Shown here: positions 8,120 to 16,561 of the stretch, one piece after another
Layout: each line of letters opens with the position of its first letter
Position numbering within the stretch: position 1 is the stretch's first letter
NCBI RefSeq assembly: GCF_900156865.1
Contig: NZ_LT732529.1
Location: 3,074,057-3,138,056, forward strand
DNA: 64,000 nt
Direction of reading: 5' to 3'
Origin: Litchfieldia sinesaloumensis
GTDB lineage: Bacteria; Bacillota; Bacilli; Bacillales; Bacillaceae_L
Position numbers and translations under genes: made by a program
The notes under the pieces: generated by a model
The model's input: only the letters and a program-made list of their open reading frames with translations
The model's database searches: none
What the model was told of the DNA's origin: nothing

Positions 8120-9610
8120 TCAATCAACGAAGCCATTTTGCACTGCTTCTTTATTCATATTTTCTATATGCTGTTTTGCTTTAATCATTTCTCTAGTTCT
8201 TCCGTAATGAAAAAATATAATCTCACCAGTTGGGTGCTTCGCACTTCTTCCAACACGACCTGAAATTTGCACTAAGGCACTCTCGGTGAAAATTTTGTCT
8301 TCTGCACCGAGAACCGCTACATCAATATCCGGCACGGTTACGCCTCTTTCTAAAATAGTGGTGGTCACAAGGATGGGTATTTCTCCTGCTCGAAAACGTG
8401 CCACCTTGTCTTTTCTGTCAGGATCCTCTGCATGAACGCCTTGAATTCTGGGGTCAATTGCTTGTAATAGGGAAACCATTTTTTCGAGATAAGTAATCCG
8501 CGGTACAAACAAAAATGCCTGCTTATTCATTTTCAGATGTTCCTTAACCCAGAACACCACGTTTCTCGGAAGCTTCTTCTTTTTCAATAACTTCTCCCAG
8601 TTGCCACACCACACAAACTCTGGCACTGGCAAGGGATAGCGATGATACCTAGCTGGAATCGTTACTGCTTTTCGTTTACCTGCTACAATTTCCTTTTTCC
8701 AGGTTTGATTGGGTGTTGCAGTAAGGAAGATGGTGGAGGAAATATTTTTTTTAGCTTGATTCACCGCATATTGCAGCATCGGTTCGGCTGAATACGGAAA
8801 GGCATCGACTTCATCGATAATAATTATATCGAAGGCTTTGTAAAAGCGGAGTAGTTGGTGGGTGGTGGCTAGTGTAATAGGAGCTGTCTTGTTGCGGTCC
8901 TCACTTCCACCATACAAGGCGATGACATCGATTGCCGGGAACGACTCCTTAATCCGAGGAGCAAGTTCAATTACAACATCGGTCCTCGGTGTTGCAATGC
9001 AGACATTTTTACCCGTAAGTAAGGCCGTCTCCATTCCCTCAAATAAAATCTCTGTTTTCCCCGCTCCGCACACAGCCCAAATCAAAAGCTCGTCATTTGA
9101 ATGGACCGCTTGAATAAGTTCTGTGGAAGCTTTCTGTTGGCCTGCAGAAAGTGTTCCCTCCCACGCGAGTGGCTTAACCGGAATTTGCGTGTTCGTATTT
9201 GGACCACTCCAGGTTACAAGCACCGTACACTCACTCATCCGCCCCATATTGATGCATTTCCTGCAGTACGTACATTCCTCTTTACACCTTGCACAGCCAA
9301 AAGATGCAAAAAGTTTCTGATCAGCATTCCCACATCGTACGCAGGAATAACCATCCTTCGTTTTCTCGATGCATTTTCTGTAGTGTAAATATCCATTGAT
9401 ATAGTGGGTATGTATTTCTTCTAAGGAAAAAGGGAGTTCTTCGAGGAGGAGCTGCTTGCCGGTGAGTAGATTTTGAAGTTCAGTGGAGTATTTAAAAGAA
9501 GGATTTAATGGTTGGGGAAAGCTTGATTCGTAATCGGAAATTCGCTTGGAGTCAGGCTTGTTCGATAATGACTCAGGGATTAATGTTTCGTTTTCTAGTG
9601 AGAATCGCAT
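8120..9610 (-). CDS. comFA: ComFA, DNA translocation helicase of competence
   Basis: ComFA is a membrane-associated DEAD-box-like ATPase that drives transforming ssDNA into the cell. The 496-residue protein has an N-terminal four-Cys zinc finger (CVRCGN, GCARCKEEC, CRKC), Walker A AVCGAGKTEIL, a Walker B box IIIDEVDAFPY, motif III FLTATPNQTWK and motif VI VQISGRVGRSAKHP. Length is slightly above B. subtilis ComFA. No ComK box (AAAA-N5-TTTT) was found in the 100 bp upstream. It precedes the sortase by 66 bp. Confidence 0.95.
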   Translation of the reverse strand: MRFSLENETLIPESLSNKPDSKRISDYESSFPQPLNPSFKYSTELQNLLTGKQLLLEELPFSLEEIHTHYINGYLHYRKCIEKTKDGYSCVRCGNADQKLFASFGCARCKEECTYCRKCINMGRMSECTVLVTWSGPNTNTQIPVKPLAWEGTLSAGQQKASTELIQAVHSNDELLIWAVCGAGKTEILFEGMETALLTGKNVCIATPRTDVVIELAPRIKESFPAIDVIALYGGSEDRNKTAPITLATTHQLLRFYKAFDIIIIDEVDAFPYSAEPMLQYAVNQAKKNISSTIFLTATPNQTWKKEIVAGKRKAVTIPARYHRYPLPVPEFVWCGNWEKLLKKKKLPRNVVFWVKEHLKMNKQAFLFVPRITYLEKMVSLLQAIDPRIQGVHAEDPDRKDKVARFRAGEIPILVTTTILERGVTVPDIDVAVLGAEDKIFTESALVQISGRVGRSAKHPTGEIIFFHYGRTREMIKAKQHIENMNKEAVQNGFVD

Positions 9611-9713
9611 ATAAAACCTCCAATTTTTATTGTGCTTACGTGGGATGATTCTTCATACATGTTTATTTTTCCAACTATTTGGAGACTACTATTGGTGAAA
9701 GGGAGGGATTGAA

Positions 9714-9956
9714 ATGATGAAGTGGATTTTAGAACATGGGTTGTTGCTTTGCATCGGTTTGATTCTACTCATCGGATCATTTGCGGTTTTATTTCAGGAG
9801 AAAATACAAATTACGTCCTCAACATGGACAGTTCTTTTGTTAGTTTATTTTATTGTACTTAGCTTGTATAGTAGCTATGAGCACAAACAAACTGTCGCCG
9901 AGGAAAATAACAATAAAGAGAATACCCCTCAAGATGAACAATTACTCAAAAATTAG
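9714..9956 (+). CDS. Small two-segment membrane protein, unknown
   Basis: An 80-residue protein on the plus strand, opposite its neighbours. It has two hydrophobic segments (residues about 8-26 and 34-52) and a charged C-terminal tail rich in Glu and Asn (EENNNKENTPQDEQ). A good ribosome site, GGAGGG, lies 7 nt before the ATG, and a bidirectional terminator follows the stop, so the unit looks real. I do not recognise a family; many bacilli carry such short membrane proteins near comFA. Confidence 0.7.
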   Translation: MMKWILEHGLLLCIGLILLIGSFAVLFQEKIQITSSTWTVLLLVYFIVLSLYSSYEHKQTVAEENNNKENTPQDEQLLKN

Positions 9957-9980
9957 GAGAATCTCCTAATTTCTTTTTTT
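9950..9980. terminator. Bidirectional terminator between the small membrane gene and degV
   Basis: A 10-bp perfect stem AAATTAGGAG/CTCCTAATTT (9950-9959 and 9963-9972) with a 3-nt loop is followed by C and seven T on the plus strand; on the minus strand the stem is followed by a T-run as well. It can end both the 80-residue gene and degV. Confidence 0.9.
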
Positions 9981-10021
9981 GCCCAAGAAGAGCGCCGCAC
10001 CCCTAGCACGGCGCACCATTT

Positions 10022-10864
10022 TTATTTCTGATACCAACCTAGCCCAATCGCACCTTCACCAAGATGGGTTCCGATAACAGGTCCGAAATAGCTTAGTAAA
10101 AATTCAACATTTGGGTATTTCTGTTCGAGGTCAACCTTCATCAACTTCGCTTCTTCCTCAATGTTTCCATGGATGAGCACTGCACGCATTGGCACGCCTT
10201 TACTTGCATCCTCATCGAACAATTCGAAGACACGATTCAATGCTTTTTTACGAGTGCGGATTTTTTCAAATGGCACAATTACCTTATCTTCAAAGTTAAG
10301 GATTGGTTTCACTTGAAGCAGGCTTCCCACAAATGCCGCTGCTCCGCTCAAACGACCACCACGCTGTAAATTCGTTAGGTCATCGACCATAAAATAAGCA
10401 CGCATGGTTTTCTTCATTTCATTAAGTCGTTCCATAATTTCATCAGCAGGCTTACCTTCACTAGCCATCTCTGCCGCTTCAAGTGCATAAAAGCCCTGAA
10501 CCATACAGCTGATTTCAGAGTCAAAGGAATGTACCTTCACTCCTTCTACCATTTCTCCAGCCGTTACGGATCCTTGGTAAGTACCACTAATACCACTTGA
10601 TAGATGTACACTAATAATCGCATCATGTTCTTTACCGAGCTGTTCAAAAAGCTCCACAAATTCACCAGTCGGTGGTTGTGACGTCGTCGGAAGGTCTTTT
10701 CGAACCTTTAGTTCCTCATAAAAAGCCTCAGCCGTAATATCGACTTCCTCACGATAACTCTCGTTACCGAATACAACACTAAGTGGAATCATATGTATAT
10801 TATGTTTTTCACGTAGATCCTTTGGTATGTAAGCTGTACTATCAGTTACAATCGCCGTTTTCAT
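10022..10864 (-). CDS. DegV-family fatty-acid-binding protein (YviA/FakB type)
   Basis: DegV/FakB proteins hold a fatty acid that the FakA kinase phosphorylates for incorporation into phospholipid. The 280-residue protein has the lipid-head-binding N-terminal TDSTAY motif, the LPTTSQPPTGEFVELF segment and the SSGISGTYQGS motif. In B. subtilis this gene (yviA) follows degU directly; here about 31 kb of other genes lie between them. The family assignment is sure; which fatty acid is bound is not visible. Confidence 0.93.
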   Translation of the reverse strand: MKTAIVTDSTAYIPKDLREKHNIHMIPLSVVFGNESYREEVDITAEAFYEELKVRKDLPTTSQPPTGEFVELFEQLGKEHDAIISVHLSSGISGTYQGSVTAGEMVEGVKVHSFDSEISCMVQGFYALEAAEMASEGKPADEIMERLNEMKKTMRAYFMVDDLTNLQRGGRLSGAAAFVGSLLQVKPILNFEDKVIVPFEKIRTRKKALNRVFELFDEDASKGVPMRAVLIHGNIEEEAKLMKVDLEQKYPNVEFLLSYFGPVIGTHLGEGAIGLGWYQK

Positions 10865-11004
10865 ATTTTTACCATCCTGTCCTATACGTTATATTTCCCA
10901 TTTTATATGATATTGACGGGGATGTCACTTGTTTATATAGTGGTTAGGAGTCATGGAACATCCCATTCACGTATCTTAACGATATATAGCTAAGCTATCC
11001 TAGT

Positions 11005-11541
11005 TTAATCTACCGTAAATGTTAATTCCTCTTTAAGGTGATTCAATTCTCTAGCAGCCACCCAAAAAATCACCTTATATTCGCCTTTCTCTAGTTGGGG
11101 AAGTCCTGCTACAAAGGTCAAGGTCTTGCCTTTTGCAAATAGAACATTCCTAATGACTTGTGCAAAAACATGTTCATCTGAGTAACGGTACACCAACTCT
11201 CCAGCTTCATTATAAATTTCGTAGTCATATTCTTGGCTGGATGTAAATTGTAGACGGAGATCTTCGTCTCCTGCGTTATGGATTTCAAATGTTATTGAGA
11301 TACCTTGGTCCGTTTCCGTTTTTGAAATGGAGGTTTCAATTTTATCTAAACCAACAATTTTTTTCTGTGAACTACTAATTTTACCTATCTTTTTCCGATT
11401 ATCCCTCAAATCTACTTCCTCCTCTTCCTTAATTGATTCTACATTCTTCACCGTTTTATCTATTTTCTTATCCTGTCCAATTATGAGAATCACACTGACC
11501 AACGCTAGCCCGCCAATTATGTATAGTAGGATTCTTTTCAT
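11005..11541 (-). CDS. Membrane-anchored BsuPI-domain protein
   Basis: ATG at 11541 is chosen because AAAAGGAG lies 6 nt before it; the open frame extends 14 codons further upstream without a site. The 178-residue product has a membrane anchor (residues about 4-22), a charged linker (EEEEVDLRDNRKK) and a C-terminal beta domain with the BsuPI pattern: FEIHNAGDEDLRLQFTSSQ, YDYEIYNEAGELVYRYSD, then KGEYKVIFWVA. BsuPI is a Bacillus intracellular proteinase inhibitor, but the domain also occurs in extracytoplasmic proteins with unknown targets. It lies after the subtilase gene, separated by a terminator, so inhibition of that protease is a guess from position. Confidence 0.75.
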   Translation of the reverse strand: MKRILLYIIGGLALVSVILIIGQDKKIDKTVKNVESIKEEEEVDLRDNRKKIGKISSSQKKIVGLDKIETSISKTETDQGISITFEIHNAGDEDLRLQFTSSQEYDYEIYNEAGELVYRYSDEHVFAQVIRNVLFAKGKTLTFVAGLPQLEKGEYKVIFWVAARELNHLKEELTFTVD

Positions 11542-11586
11542 TTCCATCTCCTTTTCATGACTTATACTACTATATTGTGGCACTTA

Positions 11587-11630
11587 CAAAAAAATCCTAC
11601 CTTTACCGAATTTCTTGTAGTAAAGGTAGG
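11587..11630 (-). terminator. Terminator of the subtilase gene
   Basis: Read leftward, an 11-bp stem (CCTACCTTTAC at 11620-11630 pairing with 11596-11606) is followed by seven consecutive T. It sits just after the protease stop and before the BsuPI gene. Confidence 0.92.
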
Positions 11631-11641
11631 TTTTCGTTAGC

Positions 11642-14600
11642 TTAGAGTGTTACTTTTTTATTTCTTCTGTTTAGGATAAACAATGCAAGTGCTCCAGCTA
11701 CCAGTAATACTGCACCAATTACAAGATAGTTAAACATTGATGTTGCAGTTGACGGAAGCTTACCACCCTTATCATCGTTACCTTTATCAGATCCACCTGG
11801 TTGATTTCCTGAGTTGCCCGGATTTGGATTTTGTGGCTTTGGATTTTTTGGATCTTCCGGCTTTGGTTGCTCAGGACCTGGATTTTCCTTACCAGGGTTT
11901 TCCGGTTGTTTAGGTGGTTCGTTATCATCCGGGTCCCCAGTTTTAATATTCTTCACTTCAACTACTTGAACAGCTTCAACACCGTCACTATTTTTAATGT
12001 AGACTGTGTATTTACCATTCTTGACGACTGAGAATGATTTTTCCTCAAGATCAATATTCATTCCATCATTTTGGAAATCAGCGGCTGTCTTTTCACCTTC
12101 TAGCCACTTCATTTCAACAACATCACTGTTAACATTAACGAAAATCTGTACTGGACCTTCTGTTGGTTCTGTTGTAGATGGTGTTAGTTCAATCGTAACC
12201 TCTTCTGTTGGCTCGATAATATTTTCAACAGTAATTGTTTGTAGAGCCTCAGCACCATCAAGATTTTTCACATAGACTGTGTAGGTGTCATTTACTACAA
12301 CATCAAATGATTTTGTTTCAGGATCAATATCTGCTCCTCCATTAACAAAATCTGCTGCTGTCTTTTCACCTTGTAGCCATTTCATTGCAACTAGTTCACT
12401 TTCACTATCAGTAGCAACTGTAATCGATACAGGACCTTCTGTAGGCTCAGTTGTTGATGGTGTTAGTTGAACGTTGATAGGTTTAACTGGTTCAACAATA
12501 TTGTCCACTACAATTGTTTGTGCTGCTTCTACGCCTGCAGTGTTCTTCACATAAACGGTGTAACTACCATTCGCGGATACATCAAATGACATGGTTGCAA
12601 TGTCAATTTCATTTCCTGCCTCCGCAAAATCAGCAACCTCTTTCTTTCCTTCTAACCATTTTACAGCTTCCAATTCTTCGATGCTGTCATGAGAAACGGA
12701 AATAGTAATCGGACCTTCTGTTGGTTCTGTAGTAGAAGGACTAAGCTCCACTTTAATAGGTGTTGGTGGTACAACAATGTTCTCGATAGAAATCGTTTGT
12801 ACAGCTTCCACACCTACACTATTTTTAGCATAAACAGTGTACGTACCATTTTCCATTACGTCAAATGCCATTGTTTCAAGGTTGACGTCAATACCACCTT
12901 CAACAAAGTCAGCAGCTGACTTCTCACCTTTCAAATATTTCACTGCAACTAGATCTTCTTCACTGTCAGTAGCAACTGTGACAGTAACTGAACCTTCTGT
13001 TTCTTCAGTTGTAGAAGGTGTTAATGAAACAGTAAACTCTTTAGGTGCTTCATTTTCTTTTACAGAAAGCTTAACTTCTTGTTGGGCAGTATTTGCAGCA
13101 TAGTCCTCTACAAATAGAGTTAATGTATTTTCTCCGCCTTGTAAGCCTGTTAATGGAATTTCAAATGAACCATCTTGTGCGATTTCAATCGAATCTTGTG
13201 CGATAATACTACCATCTTTATTTTTAAGTTCATAAGAAACGGCCATTACGTCGTTAACGTCGTAGCTGATTCCAAAAGTTCCTGCCCAATTAACACTTGT
13301 TCCAAAGTCAACAAACTTATCGTTAATGTTTCCTGTTACCTTGTAATCAGAGCCTTCAATTTCTCCATCAACTGCGTTGAATGCAATTTCAGGAGCAGAT
13401 GTTTTCACGAAGAAAGGACCATCCCACGCTAGGAATGTAATATCTCCATTGGTTAAATCCCAAGAGTTGAAATCAACCGTATATACTCCTTCTGGAATTT
13501 CTGTTTCTTCATCAGTTCCCCAATCATAATACGTACTACCAATTGGGAGTCTCCAGTACCCTTGAGGGATTATTGAAAATTCTAAATATCCTAAATATCC
13601 ATCACCAAAGTACCCATCTTGAGGATTTTCAGCATTCCATAATTCAATTGATGCAGCTTGTTCATTAAATAAACCAAAATATAAATTTGTAGTATCTAAT
13701 TTACCATCTCCATTTGGTGAAATAGCGTAATTTTCAAGTTCGAAATACTCTACACCAGTAGGACCTTCATCAGAAAATGCAGCGGCAAATGGTAATGCTA
13801 GTTTAGTTCCTTCACTTGCAATATGGATATATCCAAGTAATTCGTTACCCGGTGAATCCTCACCTGCCGGTACTGTTAATGTAACAGTCAGAGTCTCTTT
13901 TCCACTAAGTGTAAACGATGATTTATCGACTGTTACCTTAGCACCTGCTAGAGCACCAGTCGCTGCCTTCGTGACATCAACACTAACGTCAAAGTTACCT
14001 GAACCACCAGCTAAATCTCTTACTTCAATTTCTTTAGTAATAACTGTTTCTTTATCTGGATCCGGAACGACTTTACCGAACGTAACCGTTCCTTTTTCAT
14101 GCTCGTGTATCTTGTCTTCAAATTCAGTTGTGTCTAAAGCATAAGCTAATGCCTTTGCGTTAATAGCTTCTAGTGGCTGAACAAGACCAGCACCTTGAGC
14201 AAAAACATCATATTTTTCAGTATCAAGTTGTTTTGCTGTGTTTGATAGAGCTACTTTTATGTCAGATGGCTCTAAATTAGGGTTCTTAGATAATAATAAT
14301 GCCGCAATTCCCGCTACATGCGGTGTTGCCATACTTGTACCAGTAAAACGGTCATAGCTTTTAGAGTAATCAGCATCAGGGTAATCTTTACCATAAGCTG
14401 GTACAGAAGACATGATATTTGTACCAGGCGCTGATACATCTGGCTTGATATCGAAGTTTGGAGTCGATGGCCCACGTGAGCTTGAATCGTTAATATCGTC
14501 TCCTGCTAACGTCGATTTCTTATAATTACTAAAGGTTACTTGCCCTAACTTATTATCAGTAGCCGCAATTGCGTCTCTGAATTCGTTTCCTTTTGCTGTT

Positions 14601-16150
14601 GGAATATCGTATGTAGGGATGAAATTAAATGAATCCCCTAACAATATGTTCGCTGCTCCAGCACCATCCACATTATTGTGAATAATGATACCTAGCGCTC
14701 CCGCAGTTTTTGCAGCCGCAATCTTATCAACAAATGCAATTTCTCCACGTGATACGAGCGCGATTTTCCCTTCAACATCAAGACCTTCATAGTCTGTAGC
14801 TGCTCCTAGTCCTGGAACTGCAACTACATCAAATGTTCCAGATAGGGTATCTGCAGGGTCTGATGCAAATGTCCACCCCATTAAATTCACGTTATATTGA
14901 TCTTCAAAGTCACCAGCTTTAACAGCCATTGTAGCTTCAATCTTATCTGATGGTACTGTAGAATTCCCTACAGCAATGGCAAGTGTTGCTGTAGATGGAT
15001 TTCCAATTGTAGAACGATTTGGACCACTATTACCAGTTGCAACAACTGCCGTTACACCAGCAAGCACCGCATTGTTGATTGCGATAGAATCTGGAGCGGT
15101 TTCGCTATTGCTTCCTCCACCTAGTGAAAGGTTAATAATATCCATTTCTTCTTCTACTGACTTCTCAATAGCAGCCATAATACCGGAAGTTGATCCACTT
15201 CCATAAGCACCTAATACACGATAGGCATATAAATCTACTTTTGGTGCAATTCCTTTGATCCCATATTCATTGGCACCAATTGCAGCGATTGTCCCTGCCA
15301 CATGTGTTCCATGGTCCGTATAGAATGTCCGCCCTGACGCATTAACCTCAGGCATGTGGGCAGGTCTTTCCTCTGGTGTTGTCTCATATGGGTCATTATC
15401 CGCACGGTCTCGCGCATAGTCATTGCCATGCGGAACAAAGTTATGTCCTCCTTTATAAATGCCTTCAAATTCTGGGTGCTCATAGTCGATACCCGTATCA
15501 AGTACAGCAACTTTAACATTTTCACCCTCGTACCCCATATCCCAAATAGCAGGAATATCTAGGTGCGAATTACTTGTATTCATGCTTGCTGAAACTTCTC
15601 CATCAACAGGAGTCATTTCCTGCAATGCATAACGCTCACTATCTGGTTCTACCCTTACGACACCTTTAATATTCACAAGCTTTTGGATGTCCTTTGCAGG
15701 TAGCGTTAAAGCTACACCATTAAATACTTTCTTATAAGAATGACCTTTTACTCCTGTGATTTTTGCCTCTTTTAGCTGTTTTTCAAATGAGGCTTGTTGC
15801 GATGTTACTTTCTTTTCAACATCTACTGCTTGTGCTGCAGAAAATGTTTTTCCTTCAAGTTCTCGCTTTCCTTTTTCAAGGGCAACTGGATCTTCAGAAA
15901 GTTGAACGATTACTGATACTTTCTTATCTCCGTTTAAATTGACTAAAGAAGGATGAATGGACGGCTTTTTTGAAGTCAAAGCCTCTTGTGCTTCAATGAC
16001 TTGTTGAATTTTTGCCATTCTTTCATCTACGTTTATTTTTTTCGTGAAAGTTGATTCTGCGGATACAAGTCCTGGAGCAAAAAATGAAAACACTAGAACA
16101 AAGGTTAGTAAACTCGTAAATAATTTGTTGAACCTACTACTTTTCGACAA
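11642..16150 (-). CDS. Cell-wall-anchored subtilase (Vpr-like) with Ig-like repeats and LPSTA signal
   Basis: A 1502-residue secreted serine protease. It has a signal peptide (about 1-31), an Inhibitor_I9-like propeptide (about 75-175) and an S8 catalytic domain with Asp218 (VLDTGID), His280 (DHGTHVAG) and Ser606 (GTSMATPHVAG). A PA domain is inserted between His and Ser (about 430-560). Then come a Fn3-like region, an FlgD/Ig-like part and four tandem repeats of about 95 residues starting LTPSTTE. A Pro/Gly/Asn-rich wall-spanning stretch precedes LPSTAT, a hydrophobic helix and a basic tail. Vpr of B. subtilis ends before the repeats and is not wall-anchored. The LPSTA motif fits class D sortase specificity. 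The start is TTG with GGGG 8 nt upstream. Confidence 0.95.
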   Translation of the reverse strand: MSKSSRFNKLFTSLLTFVLVFSFFAPGLVSAESTFTKKINVDERMAKIQQVIEAQEALTSKKPSIHPSLVNLNGDKKVSVIVQLSEDPVALEKGKRELEGKTFSAAQAVDVEKKVTSQQASFEKQLKEAKITGVKGHSYKKVFNGVALTLPAKDIQKLVNIKGVVRVEPDSERYALQEMTPVDGEVSASMNTSNSHLDIPAIWDMGYEGENVKVAVLDTGIDYEHPEFEGIYKGGHNFVPHGNDYARDRADNDPYETTPEERPAHMPEVNASGRTFYTDHGTHVAGTIAAIGANEYGIKGIAPKVDLYAYRVLGAYGSGSTSGIMAAIEKSVEEEMDIINLSLGGGSNSETAPDSIAINNAVLAGVTAVVATGNSGPNRSTIGNPSTATLAIAVGNSTVPSDKIEATMAVKAGDFEDQYNVNLMGWTFASDPADTLSGTFDVVAVPGLGAATDYEGLDVEGKIALVSRGEIAFVDKIAAAKTAGALGIIIHNNVDGAGAANILLGDSFNFIPTYDIPTAKGNEFRDAIAATDNKLGQVTFSNYKKSTLAGDDINDSSSRGPSTPNFDIKPDVSAPGTNIMSSVPAYGKDYPDADYSKSYDRFTGTSMATPHVAGIAALLLSKNPNLEPSDIKVALSNTAKQLDTEKYDVFAQGAGLVQPLEAINAKALAYALDTTEFEDKIHEHEKGTVTFGKVVPDPDKETVITKEIEVRDLAGGSGNFDVSVDVTKAATGALAGAKVTVDKSSFTLSGKETLTVTLTVPAGEDSPGNELLGYIHIASEGTKLALPFAAAFSDEGPTGVEYFELENYAISPNGDGKLDTTNLYFGLFNEQAASIELWNAENPQDGYFGDGYLGYLEFSIIPQGYWRLPIGSTYYDWGTDEETEIPEGVYTVDFNSWDLTNGDITFLAWDGPFFVKTSAPEIAFNAVDGEIEGSDYKVTGNINDKFVDFGTSVNWAGTFGISYDVNDVMAVSYELKNKDGSIIAQDSIEIAQDGSFEIPLTGLQGGENTLTLFVEDYAANTAQQEVKLSVKENEAPKEFTVSLTPSTTEETEGSVTVTVATDSEEDLVAVKYLKGEKSAADFVEGGIDVNLETMAFDVMENGTYTVYAKNSVGVEAVQTISIENIVVPPTPIKVELSPSTTEPTEGPITISVSHDSIEELEAVKWLEGKKEVADFAEAGNEIDIATMSFDVSANGSYTVYVKNTAGVEAAQTIVVDNIVEPVKPINVQLTPSTTEPTEGPVSITVATDSESELVAMKWLQGEKTAADFVNGGADIDPETKSFDVVVNDTYTVYVKNLDGAEALQTITVENIIEPTEEVTIELTPSTTEPTEGPVQIFVNVNSDVVEMKWLEGEKTAADFQNDGMNIDLEEKSFSVVKNGKYTVYIKNSDGVEAVQVVEVKNIKTGDPDDNEPPKQPENPGKENPGPEQPKPEDPKNPKPQNPNPGNSGNQPGGSDKGNDDKGGKLPSTATSMFNYLVIGAVLLVAGALALFILNRRNKKVTL

Positions 16151-16312
16151 TACCTATTCCCCTCTCTCATTCTCATATCTTTTAATACCCCTTCTACAGT
16201 TCTACTACTATATCCCTCCTTTCGAACCATTAAATGGTAGATATATGAAACACTGTAAATGTTACTACACTATAAAGAGTCAATAAATATATAAAATTCG
16301 GAATAATACGAC

Positions 16313-16342
16313 ACTATATTTACCGTTTGACATTTATTGCAA
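16313..16342 (-). promoter_or_regulatory. Candidate SigA promoter for the subtilase gene
   Basis: On the minus strand TTGCAA (16337-16342), an 18-nt spacer and TATAGT (16313-16318). It would give a leader of about 155 nt. Only a motif match; DegU or other control sites were not identified. Confidence 0.35.
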
Positions 16343-16482
16343 TAATATGTAGTTATTTAGACGGAAATACAATCCTAACCTATCATTTCTAATAAATATA
16401 TGAGTTTGAAGTCAAAGCGCGTCAAAAAAATCGTAGTATTTTGTCTATGAAATAGTAATAAAGCACTACATTATCTACCCCC

Positions 16483-16522
16483 AAAAAAAGAACCGAAAAT
16501 GCGTCTATCTACATTTTCGGTT
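16483..16522 (-). terminator. Terminator of the EAL-chemoreceptor operon
   Basis: An 11-bp perfect stem AACCGAAAATG/CATTTTCGGTT (16491-16501 and 16512-16522) with a 10-nt loop, followed leftward by CTTTTTTT. Confidence 0.93.
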
Positions 16523-16561
16523 ACTTACTATATAAAGCTATCAATTTATTTTAGTAGTTGA

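Larger units (their letters stand above)
16151..16561. other. 411-bp intergenic region between subtilase and chemoreceptor
   Basis: It holds the subtilase leader, a candidate SigA promoter (16313-16342) and, at the right, the terminator of the chemoreceptor gene (16483-16522). No supported gene is seen; the remainder is AT-rich and featureless to me. Confidence 0.7.

Noticed and set aside
9988-10015. GC-rich inverted repeat GCGCCG/CGGCGC near the degV end
   Set aside because: No T-run follows on the minus strand; the terminator role is better met by the hairpin at 9950-9980.
12006-13432. Several plus-strand open frames opposite the subtilase repeats
   Set aside because: They recur at the spacing of the Ig-like repeats and mirror them; no ribosome sites, so antisense shadows.
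16325-16357. TTGACA followed after 17 nt by TAGTTA on the plus strand
   Set aside because: It would transcribe into the 3' end of the chemoreceptor gene with no gene to serve, and the -10 is poor.
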